The notes beneath the pieces are model-generated. The model had not been told where the DNA came from. It ran no database searches and worked only from the letters and a program-made list of their open reading frames with translations. A DNA stretch of 64,000 nucleotides, taken from contig RPFO01000079.1 of assembly GCA_009746045.1 (NCBI GenBank), forward strand, positions 4,694,584 to 4,758,583, in the 5' to 3' direction. Positions 51,328 through 60,462 of the stretch are shown piece by piece (positions within the stretch are counted from its first letter, which is position 1; the number at the start of each line of letters is the position of its first letter). Made by a program: the position numbers and the translations under genes. Source of the DNA: Mesostigma viride (Eukaryota > Streptophyta > Mesostigmatophyceae > Mesostigmatales > Mesostigmataceae).

Positions 51328-53301
51328 TCAGTTCCTCCCTATAGCCAGCTGAAGAGAGAGAAGTGCATGATTCCCCTGCTCCCTAGTATACCCCTCAGGC
51401 AGCCCCCTGACATTAATCCTATCCACAGGACGGTTTTCATTGTAAGTGGGCAACCTAGAGGGGGATGCAGGGGGAGAGGGAGAAGATGGTGTTGCTGCTG
51501 CAGCATTCACAGGAGAGACATGCTGAGAGGGAAGTGCTACTTGAGTGAGCTGAGCAGGAGGGGCAAGCCTGGGCTGTGTAGGAGGGTTAGGCAACATAGG
51601 GGTGGGCTGGGTGGGGGTGTGAGTGTGTGTCACTTCCCGCCTCCTGCTGCGGGCCTCCTCCCAATCATGGAAGGTGGGAGAGAGGGACACTTCATCGTCA
51701 GTAGGGTTAGTAAAATCATGATGCAGCCAGGTAGGCAGCCACCTACCCGCCCCTGCCAGGATGGCATTGTGCAGGAGCTCCAGGAGGCGCACCAGGGCAA
51801 CCCTGTTACCCTGCACCCTCCTTCCTGAGAGGAGGGCCTGCAGGGCAGGCAACAAGTCGTCACACACCCTGCGTGTGTCTGCATGGAGGTTGGGCAAGCC
51901 CAGGATGTGCGTGATAATCGCACACACCAGGCTGCCCGCCTCCGCGACGTGCATCTGCTGGCTCCGGTCGGCCAGCCCACGGAAGGAGGCTGTGGCTGCC
52001 TGTATGGCACGCCACACGGCCTCATCACCCAGGGTGATGAAGTCCCGACCTTCCAGGTCGCCTGCCAGCTGTGCTGGCTGCTGCCCAGCCCTGGTGGGAC
52101 CCTGAGGCCCCTCCGGCCCTGCCAGGGACTTGTCCCTGTTGCGGCTAGAGGGGGCCTGCCCCCCAGAGCCGCTGGAGGTGCCCGTGACACCCTCCATGGG
52201 GGCTGCATCCCCCGCCAGCGCTGGAGGCGCCGGCGTCGCTGCCGGGGTCCCTGCGACCCCGGGAGCTTGCGTCGCCGCCGGGGTCCCTGCGACCCCGGTG
52301 GCCTCCTCAGCCACCTGGCCCCCCACGCTGGGCGGGGGAGCCCGCGGCTGAGGTTGGACCCTCTGACCTGCCAGAGGGTCCTGGGTGGTTTCACCACCCA
52401 TGGGCGTGGTAGGGGCGTCTGCCGCCCCGCGCTCCGTCGCAGGCGGCATCGCAGCCGCCTCACGCCTCTCCGGGCCCCAGCCAACTGGCGTGACTTGGGG
52501 CCACGGCCCCAACGGAGTCAGCGAGATCGCCTGCGTGGCGACCACTCGCAGCGCCTCTCTCTGACGCTGCCTGGACGCCCACTGATCAACAGTGCCGGGG
52601 TTTCTCCTCGGCCTATTGGTGAAACACCAAAGCCAAACTGCCACCTGGATCAGGTGGAACTGCATCCGCAAACGATTCTCGATCATCGTCTGCGTCCGAT
52701 GAACCTCAATCGCATGGATCGGCTCATCTGCCGTCAACTGGAAACGTTGCCGAATGATCCAGCCGTTCACCGAAATGAACGCTGGGATGTCGTCCTCCCC
52801 AATGGGGAGATAATGGGGTGCGCGCCCAAACACGACCGGGGGCGGAACATGTTCCCCATACCGGTCAATGTCCATGATGGCCATCTGTCGGCCCACGGAA
52901 AGATTGCCGGACGTCGCAGGTGTCTGCGACGAAAGCTCGAGCGAAGGCCGAGGCCTCGCAGGCTGCACCTCCCCATCCTCCTCTGAGGAGTCACTCCGTT
53001 CACGACCCCCGTCACCTGCGACGGGGGAACTACGTGCCCGGGGGACCTGCCCCCCAGGTGCCATGGCGGACGAACCGCCAGTGGCAAACGGACGACCGCT
53101 CGCCATCCCCCGGGCGCCGGGCCCCACCTGCGGGGTCCGACGCCTGGGGTGGTCGGCGACCACCGTGCGGAAGGTGACGTTGGGCGTCACCCTCGCAGCA
53201 TCGTTGGTGGAGGGCGGGCCCTCCGGAGTGAGGCGGGGTGAGGTGCGCCTGGCAGGCGCCTTCCCCTTGTTGTTGTTGTTGTCGCCGTTGTTGGAAGCCA
53301 T
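51328..53301 (-). CDS. large N-terminal ORF of the copia element, function unknown
   Basis: 657-codon frame beginning MASNNGDNNNNKGK just inside the primer-binding site, so it is the first ORF of the element. It is Pro/Gly/Ala rich (GVAGTPAATQAPGVAGTPAATPAP repeats near the middle), with two more ordered parts: about residues 140-245 (GEDDIPAFISVNGWIIRQRF and following) and about 425-560 (LADRSQQMHVAEAGSLVCAI and following). No zinc knuckle or known Gag signature was recognised. It could be an extra structural protein or an extended N-terminal Gag. The next ORF starts about 27 bases downstream. Confidence 0.75.
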   Translation of the reverse strand: MASNNGDNNNNKGKAPARRTSPRLTPEGPPSTNDAARVTPNVTFRTVVADHPRRRTPQVGPGARGMASGRPFATGGSSAMAPGGQVPRARSSPVAGDGGRERSDSSEEDGEVQPARPRPSLELSSQTPATSGNLSVGRQMAIMDIDRYGEHVPPPVVFGRAPHYLPIGEDDIPAFISVNGWIIRQRFQLTADEPIHAIEVHRTQTMIENRLRMQFHLIQVAVWLWCFTNRPRRNPGTVDQWASRQRQREALRVVATQAISLTPLGPWPQVTPVGWGPERREAAAMPPATERGAADAPTTPMGGETTQDPLAGQRVQPQPRAPPPSVGGQVAEEATGVAGTPAATQAPGVAGTPAATPAPPALAGDAAPMEGVTGTSSGSGGQAPSSRNRDKSLAGPEGPQGPTRAGQQPAQLAGDLEGRDFITLGDEAVWRAIQAATASFRGLADRSQQMHVAEAGSLVCAIITHILGLPNLHADTRRVCDDLLPALQALLSGRRVQGNRVALVRLLELLHNAILAGAGRWLPTWLHHDFTNPTDDEVSLSPTFHDWEEARSRRREVTHTHTPTQPTPMLPNPPTQPRLAPPAQLTQVALPSQHVSPVNAAAATPSSPSPPASPSRLPTYNENRPVDRINVRGLPEGYTREQGNHALLSLQLAIGRN

Positions 53302-53343
53302 TTTTTTTTTATTTGCGAAAAAAAAATAAAACTTTTCAGTCCA

Positions 53344-53801
53344 AGTTGGATGGAGTCTAACGACGATGACAACTGCTGAAGCTGAAAGCGAATGATGATT
53401 GTATTAGCAATAATACAATGAGAGAGCAATGGAAGCTGAGGGCTCAGAATGGAACGTCTGGGCAAACTCGGGTGCTGCGGCACTCCCCAGTGCTACACCT
53501 ATATGCCTATGGCGGTGCTACCTGCAGCACCTCACCAGTGGACAACTGTACACTGCAATGCCATGCGACCACGTCACTAGCAACCAGCTAAGACTCGGCC
53601 CGTCAGGCCCGGCTACACCGGACCTGGCGGGTCGAGCTAGCACCTAGGAACAGTCTGGCACTAACTGCACGTCAGTCCACCTGACGCCTCAGTACCGTAC
53701 GCCCTGCCGTACAGTACTGAGGTGTCCCGCTCAGCCGCGGTAGGCAATACGCGGCGCGCAGGCCGGAAATCCGTGTGTCAGCCTAAGCATCTCATCTAAC
53801 T
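53344..53801 (-). repeat. 5' LTR of the copia-type element
   Basis: 458 bases. Followed on the minus strand by TGGACTGAAAAG, a TGG-initial primer-binding site. Right target duplication GCATC at 53802-53806. Confidence 0.92.
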
Positions 53802-53806
53802 GCATC

Positions 53807-55570
53807 CCCCCCTAAAATCGCACAATTAAGAGCCAAGCCGGCAAGAGCGCTCTCCCTCGTCTGCATGGCCTACCACGCCGCCCGGCGCTAGCAAAGTGAA
53901 AAATGGCCGAGTGCGCTCTGTCAGCCAAAATGCTCATGCGCCGGATCGAAAACGGCAACTTTGGGAGTGTGCTACGCGCTACGTTGGTTGTATGACACGT
54001 GGCAATTTTTGGCAATTTTTATAGCATCTCTTACAGTAGTCTAGAAGCTCTTAGTAAGCGATAATCATATTAGCGTAGTCTCCGAGTAGGAGCATTTCCA
54101 TGATGATTCAACAACTTGTACTGCAATGCTCCGGCTTCTGGTTGTTGCCTGTTGGTGCGATGGTGGCTTGCAACTTGCAAGAACGTGAAGCGGAAAAGAG
54201 TCAAAAGACGATGCCTGCCTCTTTGGTCCATAATTGGCTAGTAAAAAATATACCCATTGCCCCGAAAAAAAAGACGATGCCTGACGGTTATATTTGGAAT
54301 AAACGTACACCTATTTATCTGGAAAAGACGATGCCTGACGCAAGGTCCGGTGTCAGAATCAACAACAAGAACCCGCCTGACGCCGGCCTGAAAGTTGACT
54401 GAGATGTTTGGTATGCGCACCGTGAATTTGGTCTTTAATGTAGGTAGATAGATAGATACCGGTTAAGTAGATAGATACCGGTTCAGTATATCAACATATA
54501 TACTAAATTTTGTAAAACGCAGCCGTGGCACAATTTTAGCTAACACTCTTTCGAACGGCTTTCGGCTCCAGCCACTCAGCGGCGCGACTTACAGTCCGCT
54601 TGACGAATGAGCTGCGCGAAATTTCGTTGCGACCAATCACGAAAAGGTCAAACCACGGCGCGCCCATTTTTGAGGTTTCTGAAGCGTTACATCCAGATGA
54701 GCCATTTGGCAGAGGTCCGTATGCCCAGATTGCAGCAGGAGCCAAACTCTGCGATTTCCTGTGTTCGCGAGCTCCAGATATAACCGTCGCAAACTTTTGT
54801 GCTGTTGGACCAAACTTTCTGTTGGGGAAATCCCGTTACAAATGCGCAGGAAGCTCACACGTGGATTTTCCTCTGCTCCACCGCCTGTAAGCGATTTTTT
54901 CCCTGCTGTCTGCGGGGTTGGCGAGGTCACTCATCCCCGCGCGCATCGCGCTCCCGTGCAGGGGTAGTGCTCAGTCAATCTGGAGCTACGTAGTTGAACT
55001 CCGCAAGTAGTTCGCGAGCTCCGTCCACTGCGCGCCGTTGCGCAGTTTGTCCCTTTGTAGCAATGTACATATTGTAAAACTTTGCGAACCTCACGGCGAC
55101 ATGACTCAGGTCCACTCTGCATGTTCCCATCAGCTGCTATCTACAGTGCCGTAAGCGGAACCACCCACACACTCAGGTCCACTGGCTTCCCTGGTCTAAT
55201 AACGCGCCCTATTAGCCTTTCACCTGTCACCTCCACACGTGTGTGTGCCCACCTTTAATTAGGATTCGCTGATACTCATTTCCCCTCTCACCTCTTTGGT
55301 CCATAATTAGTTAACGCCAAGCGCATTGGCGTGCTCCTGATTCGGCATATCTCTGCGATTCCAGCGGCACCGGAACGAGTTCATTCCGACAAGTATCAAG
55401 AAAGTTATGGCGTTCCGACTTCCCGGTCGCGCGCGAGCGCGAGCCGGCTGTTCGTCTAAGTCGGGCGTGAATATTTGCTGACGACATGTGGGGTCGACAG
55501 TAATTCCTGGGCTGACAGGAATTAGGTGCTGAACCTACGACGGTATTGGATTAAGGGGACGGGACACCCC
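53807..55570. other. no recognisable gene; short dispersed repeats
   Basis: Contains AAAGACGATGCCTG three times (54205, 54269, 54323), a short GATA tract (54447-54485), and the phrase CTCTTTGGTCCATAATT twice (about 54218 and 55292). The 96- to 100-codon frames are not recognised. No RNA gene seen. Confidence 0.45.
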
Positions 55571-55596
55571 CGAATTTTTTGGCGCCAAAAAATTCG
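55571..55596. repeat. 26-bp perfect palindrome
   Basis: CGAATTTTTTGGC and its exact reverse complement meet at a central GGCGCC. No spacer and no mismatch. It could be a protein-binding dyad or a cruciform; function unknown. Confidence 0.9.
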
Positions 55597-56103
55597 CGCC
55601 GGAACCGAAGGTCACAAATTTCACGTGCACGGTGCGCGCACCCCTTGCGGAAGTGGCCATGGCGACTGCGTTCAGGCGAAACTACCACACTAGGGCAGGC
55701 GAAATGCAAAAATTTTACTCGAATCTAAAAGGAGATGAGTTTATGATGTTAGTTTGTGGCGGAAATCAGCTGGTTTACAATATCGCTGTTGTTTTTTTAT
55801 GCCATCGGCATGGGGGGTAATCTGAATTTTTTGGTCGCGCGGAATGAAATAGAATTCATGATAGCGGCTGTAAAATAGCGGTTTGGGGGGCTGTTCTGAC
55901 CGTGAAGCAGGCATTAATATCGGTTGCATCGAATTCTAAACCGAGCTGGTGCTTTTTGCCAGATTTTCGGCCATTATCGGTAAGTAATTGTTCAAAATTT
56001 TTGCAGAGTGACCCCGTTTTCCTGGGGAATGGCCAGGCAGACATTAATAATAATATGAATTACCCTAATTCCTAGAACTCATTGTCATGGAGAACATCAT
56101 GCC
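55597..56103. other. no recognisable gene
   Basis: AT-richer stretch with frames under 65 codons, lying 3' to the hypothetical gene at 56162-56704. Confidence 0.4.
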
Positions 56104-56109
56104 TTTATT
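56104..56109 (-). terminator. AATAAA polyadenylation signal of the 56162-56704 gene
   Basis: AATAAAGGC on the minus strand, about 50 bases after the stop codon. Confidence 0.6.
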
Positions 56110-56161
56110 AATTCAATTGCCATGGTAGGTCATTATCATGGCTATCAAGTAGCCACTTATG

Positions 56162-56704
56162 TCACCAGCCAGCAAACATTGCATTAAAATCCAGGGGGGT
56201 GCCGGGGTTAAACAACATCCCCTGCATCGTCCCCTGGTCAATAATGGGAGGAGGGCAGACGGCCTCCATCACCCCGTGCAAACGAAGGTGCATTGACCAC
56301 AGCTCGAGCATTTCCTCTCGCGTCACGGGAACGTGCCCTCCCGCTGGTAGGTTGCGGGTAGACGAAAACGTGGCAGCCATCGCCTTGACCGCATCGTCGC
56401 AGCCCGTGTTCAGACTGGTCACCTGGACGAGCTCCTGTTCGCCGCTGTCCCACGTGATGTGAAACAGCAGGATGCGTCCTCCATCCTCTGTCACGGGACC
56501 GAGGCACGCGTCGTGGATCGCGTGAACGGGGGATTCATTGTCGACATCGCTCAGGCGCTGTTCGAATTCGCCATGCTCGCGACAGACGCGCCTCAGCGAC
56601 GTCCTGGCATCGCGCAGTCGATTGGCGAGCTGGCTGCACGCGACGTGCAAGCTTTCAACCATCGCCATCGCCTCGGCCCCTGCGTTAGTGGGCCTGGGAT
56701 TCAT
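56162..56704 (-). CDS. hypothetical protein, 180 aa or longer
   Basis: Open frame on the minus strand. The first ATG is at 56704 (MNPRPTNAGAEAM). The frame is open upstream for about another 40 codons without an ATG, so the true start may be there through a spliced first exon like those of the neighbouring genes. The protein has a helical, charged middle (LANRLRDARTSLRRVCREHGEFEQRL), then a beta-rich part (GRILLFHITWDSGEQELVQVTSL) and a C-terminal helix (REEMLELWSMHLRLHGVMEAV). No domain, signal peptide or membrane segment was recognised. Same strand and same AATAAA ending as the three genes to its right. Reality of the gene is supported by length and codon use, not homology. Confidence 0.5.
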   Translation of the reverse strand: MNPRPTNAGAEAMAMVESLHVACSQLANRLRDARTSLRRVCREHGEFEQRLSDVDNESPVHAIHDACLGPVTEDGGRILLFHITWDSGEQELVQVTSLNTGCDDAVKAMAATFSSTRNLPAGGHVPVTREEMLELWSMHLRLHGVMEAVCPPPIIDQGTMQGMLFNPGTPLDFNAMFAGW

Positions 56705-57289
56705 GGCGTCGTTGTCGAATATTGCGTGAATTTGGTCGACAAGAATGGAAAGGGGAGACGATGGCAATGCGTGGGAAGACGTCGACGCAATATAAACGCG
56801 TTCCAGACGCTGGCGTTACGTCCTAGCCGTCTCCTGTCCGCTGGCATGGACGCGATGACCTGGAAATGCATCGGTTGACAGACAGCAATGCCGAACTCTG
56901 CTCGCTTTTTCGATGTCGAAATTTAGTATCTACGCGTTTGGGGCGATGCCCCGGATCGCATGCGTCTATAAATCGTTAAATATCGTTAAATATCCGAGTC
57001 GTGTGCCCCTTCTTCGTGCCAGGCGACCATTGCTTTCGTTATATATTCATTTGCTGCACTGGCGAGCTTTGTGCATATCGTCTATCGTGCCGTCGCCACA
57101 TGGCACGAAATGTACTATACATGCGTCCTGGTACAGTGATATCGCCTGTCGTCGCGCACTTTTCTTGTCTCTAGGCCTTTTTCGAGTCGAAATCGCCTAA
57201 GTCCTTGGCCTCGGCGAGCAGTCTGAGGGCCTAGGGCGCGTGCGACGCGTCGTGGGGCGTCGATACTACAGGCGTGGTACGGCGGGGCA

Positions 57290-57525
57290 CGGGAACTACG
57301 CGTACCACGTCGTACCGTCCGACAACGTGACCAGCCTGCGCGGGGCGCGGGGAATCAACTTGACGTACATGGAATTGTACTTCAGACGATACGGAATTAC
57401 TTCAAAGTACGGTGTACTACGCCGTACCGCCCTGCAACGCGTCAGATCTGCGCGGGGCGCGGGGAATCAACTTGACGTAGGGGACGTTACTTCAGACGAT
57501 ACGGATCTACTTCGAAGTACTCCAA
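57290..57525. repeat. 112-bp direct repeat, 2 copies
   Basis: Two copies sharing GCGCGGGGCGCGGGGAATCA plus ACTTGACGTA and, about 30 bases later, ACTTCAGACGATACGGA. Start points of the shared core are at 57338 and 57450. Rich in GTAC. Confidence 0.8.
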
Positions 57526-57533
57526 ACTAGCCG

Positions 57534-57767
57534 ACGTAAGTTTGAAGTACGGAAACCCACGTTGTACTAGTTTGTACTACCTAACTGGCCAGTGACGTAA
57601 GTTTGAAGTACGGAAACCCACGTTGTACTAGTTTGTACTACCCAACTGACTAATTACGTAAGTTTGAAGTACGGAAACCCACGTTGTACTAGTTTGTACT
57701 ACCCAACTGACTAGTTACGTAAGTTTGAAGTACGGAAACCCACGTTGTACTAGTTTGTACTACGCCA
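57534..57767. repeat. 61-bp minisatellite, 4 copies
   Basis: Units begin ACGTAAGTTTGAAGTACGGA at 57534, 57595, 57656 and 57717 and include GTTGTACTAGTTTGTACTAC. Directly abuts the 23-bp array. Confidence 0.92.
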
Positions 57768-57797
57768 CACGTGTCCCAGCCATCGCGCGAGACATCT

Positions 57798-58096
57798 GCC
57801 ACGTGTCGGTCATCGACGGTGCCACGCGTCGGTCATCGACGGTGCCACGTGTCGGTCATCGACGGTGCCACGTGTCGGTCATCGACGGTGCCACGTGTCG
57901 GTCATCGACGATGCCACGTGTCAGTCATCGACGGTGCCACGTGTCGGTCATCGACGGTGCCACGTGTCGGTCATCGACGGTGCCACGTGTCAGTCATCGA
58001 CGGTGCCACGTGTCGGTCATCGACGGTGCCACGCGTCGGTCATCGACGGTGCCACGTGTCGGTCATCGACGGTGCCACGTGTCGGTCATCGCGTGA
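57798..58096. repeat. 23-bp array, 13 units, 11 with CACGTG
   Basis: GCCACGTGTCGGTCATCGAC plus GGT repeated 13 times. Eleven units carry the palindromic E-box/G-box core CACGTG; two have CACGCG. It lies between the 3' end of the 58323-59038 gene and the gene at 56162-56704. Open frames of 90-120 codons in three phases translate it and are not genes. Confidence 0.95.
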
Positions 58097-58226
58097 CGGC
58101 GCGGGTCATCGCCGGGTCCGAGGACGTCTATAGGACTTAGCCGATTTCGGTCGCGAGGCCGCGGGTCCTACCTAGTGCATGATGGGCGCGCGTGGGATGA
58201 CTCGTTGAGCAAGACAAGAGGGTTCC

Positions 58227-58232
58227 TTTATT
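58227..58232 (-). terminator. AATAAA signal and 3' hairpin of the 58323-59038 gene
   Basis: AATAAAGG on the minus strand about 90 bases after the stop. Between stop and signal, at about 58259-58279, GAGGCTC and GAGCCTC can pair around a 7-base loop. Confidence 0.6.
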
Positions 58233-58322
58233 CATAATTAAATAGTGCATTACATGACGAGGCTCTCGTTTCGAGCCTCCAATAGGAGGAGCTTGGTAGG
58301 GCTGTCCACCCCTAAGTTCCCA

Positions 58323-59038
58323 CTAAAAATCCGACAGGTCGTCATCGTCCTCGGACTCGTCCAGGGTACCGTCAGAATCGCGGTTCCAGCCTGGATTCCA
58401 GTCGTCGTCCTCGTCGAACGGGTCAAAGTGCTCGTCGAACATGAGATCGATAACGTCCCCCTCGGAGCGTTCGCGGATGAGCTTGCACTTCTTGTCACAG
58501 GCCGCGGAGGGGTGGCCGAAGTCCCTGAGGACCTGCTCGCCGGCCTCTTCGGCGATCTGGTAATCGCAGACGCGCGCGTAGTCCATGCGCCACTCGAAGA
58601 ACCCGTCGTGTTCGCGGCAGCGCTTGCAGAGGATGTCGCATTCCTCGCCCCCGTGGAAATGCCGCTTCATCCTCATGAGCGCAACGCGCGTCGTCCTGCG
58701 CCCGCACCGTCGGCAATGAGCGTGGGGCTTCTTGAACAGCTTGCGAGGCCGGATCGGGTCGCGACGGGCCGCGGCGGCCTGCTTGTGGGTCAGGTAAGAA
58801 TCGTCTCCCTCGCGCGGCTTTCGGGGCGCCCCGGGCGCCTGGGGAACCGTGTCGGCCTGCGGGGGGCGCGGACAGCACGCGAGGGAAGAATGCACGATCG
58901 AGGTCAGCGAGAGAAACAGGACAAGCGGACACGCGAACAGACTCGGGGAAGAATGGCGGACAGAGAGAGAGTCCTCGCGCCCTCAATTCTTACCTGGACG
59001 ACCGCGCCGGACACCGGGGAGGAATTGGGAGTGGCCAT
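58323..59038 (-). CDS. cysteine-rich protein with acidic tail, 192 aa, two exons
   Basis: Exon 1 is 59038-58994 (15 codons, MATPNSSPVSGAVVQ), exon 2 is 58856-58323. The 137-base intron is GTAAGA...CCCGCAG, phase 0. The ATG follows AATCTTCCCCCAA. Residues 46-62 are basic. Then come a C-x2-C (Cys63, Cys66) with a basic His-rich loop (MRMKRHFHGG), and Cys88-x3-Cys92-x2-Cys95 with Cys112, Cys135 and Cys139. This suggests one or two zinc sites. Residues 147-192 are strongly acidic (DPFDEDDDW, DESEDDDDLSDF), like activation or histone/DNA-mimic tails. The family is not recognised. A nuclear DNA-binding or chromatin role is a guess. The promoter side contains CCAAT boxes and the left arm of the large palindrome. 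Confidence 0.72.
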
Positions 59039-59169
59039 TTGGGGGAAGATTTCGGGAGATGGGGAGAGGGCTTTCGAGGCCGTGTCTCGAGTGAGAGCTC
59101 GTTGCGTGGGATGCCCGGACAGAGTGGGTGTCCCGTTTATGTAGTGGCGACGGGCTCCCACGGACGGCC

Positions 59170-59285
59170 AGGATGATCCTCCGATCCACGGTGTGCCAAT
59201 CACTCTGCCTGCGCCGCGCCAACCGATCCGATCGGACGCTCGCTCGTATCCTATTGGTGGATACTCCAAGCGCCGCGCCAGAGAC
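59170..59285 (-). promoter_or_regulatory. CCAAT-rich upstream region of the 58323-59038 gene
   Basis: GTGCCAATCAC at about 59191, CCAACCGATCCGATCGGACG, and CCTATTGGTGGATACT within about 250 bases upstream of the ATG. The same word set (GCCAATC, GATCGGACG, ATCCACCAAT) is found upstream of the other two spliced genes. Confidence 0.45.
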
Positions 59286-60140
59286 GGGTGTACCCTCTGT
59301 TCCACCCTCCCTTTTTGCCCTCTTCACCCCCTTTTTTGACCCCCGAAAACCCCCTTCCCGACCCCCGAGAAAGCCCTGTTCCGGTGTTCCGGCCCACCCC
59401 CCCTGGGCCGGTATCATTTGAAAAAAAAAATTTTCTGGGACCGAAATCCTTCGTTTTGGACTTAGCCGTTTTCGGCCTCTCCTCTTCCCCTTTCTCTCTC
59501 TCCCTCTCCTTTCTCTCTCCCTCTCCTTTCTCTCTCCTCTCCCTCTCTCTTCTCCCCTCTCTTCCCGTCCCTATATATCCAGGGGTATAGGGTTCTATTT
59601 ATTTATTTTTCCTATAAAATCAGTTTTAGAAAAGATACCGGCACGCCATCCCGGAAATAGGATATATAAGACGGTGTCCTATTCACGCCCCACGGTTAAA
59701 TAGGACGAATAGCCGCCTATATATACCGTTCCTATTCCCGGAGGGGGCGTGCTGGTATCATTTATAAAACTGATTTTATAGGAAAAATAAATAAATAGAA
59801 CCCTATACCCTGGATATGTAAAGACGGGAAGGGAGAGGAGAGAGAGGGGAGAGGGAAGAGAGAGGGAAGAGAGAGAGAGGAGGCCGAAATCGGCTAAGTC
59901 CAAAACGAAGGATTTTGGCCCCAGAAAATTTTTTTTTTCAGATGATACCGGCCCAGGGGGGGTGGGCCGGAACACCGGAACAGGCCTTTTTCAGGGGTCG
60001 GGAAGGGGGTTTTCGGGGGTCAAAAAAGGGGGTGAAGAGGGCAAAAAGGGAGGGTGGAACGGAGGGATGCACCCGTTTCGGGCCGAATCGGCGCGGCGCT
60101 CCGAGTATCCTCCAATCGGATCGCTCCGTTCGGCGGGAGA
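59225..60140. repeat. giant inverted repeat (palindrome), about 0.9 kb
   Basis: Left arm about 59225-59675 and right arm about 59707-60140 are reverse complements at roughly 95 percent over the best 200 bases, with length differences in the CTCTCC tracts. The centre is a small stem GTCCTATT/AATAGGAC at 59676-59706. Arms contain, from outside in: GCGCCGCGCC, TTCCACCCTCCCTTTTTGCC, CTGGGCCGGTATCAT, a run of A, GTTTTGGACTTAGCCG, a pyrimidine tract, and CCTATAAAATCAGTTTT. The left arm includes part of the upstream region of the 58323-59038 gene. Confidence 0.92.
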
Positions 60141-60404
60141 TCCACGGGCGGATGTGAACCGCACCTCTCTTCTGGCGCCGTACTCCTAGTATCCACCAAT
60201 GAAAGGCGCGCGTACTACCGAGTGACCGGGACGGACCTAGACGGTGACGGATGTAAGCATAAGGCACGTGGCGTCAACGCGCACGGACGCGCCCGGATAG
60301 CGGGCTTGGGACTTGGCCGAATTCGCGGGTCCGCGGTCCTAGCTATGCGCATCTAGCTACCGTGGGAACATGATGGGACTCATTGAATAGGGTTCATACA
60401 CTCT
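60141..60404. other. spacer downstream of the 60463-61632 gene
   Basis: Non-coding. Contains ATCCACCAAT (60192) and GGACTTGGCCGAATTCG, a variant of the GGACTTAGCCGATTTCGG word found near the ends of the neighbouring units. Confidence 0.5.
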
Positions 60405-60410
60405 TTTATT
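60405..60410 (-). terminator. AATAAA polyadenylation signal of the 60463-61632 gene
   Basis: ATGAATAAAAGAG on the minus strand, about 50 bases past the stop. Confidence 0.6.
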
Positions 60411-60462
60411 CATAAATAGGCGGGTTAAAGCACGTATCTCCTATCTACCCTGGCTATCTACC

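Noticed and set aside
51883-52986. A 367-codon plus-strand frame
   Set aside because: Antisense shadow of the first copia ORF; no motifs.
57725-58140. Three overlapping 90-123 codon frames of HVSVIDGATCRSS type
   Set aside because: Same 23-bp repeat read in three phases; no start context or homology.
58245-59144. A 299-codon plus-strand frame
   Set aside because: Antisense shadow of the spliced cysteine-rich gene, whose splice sites, zinc motifs and AATAAA support the minus strand.
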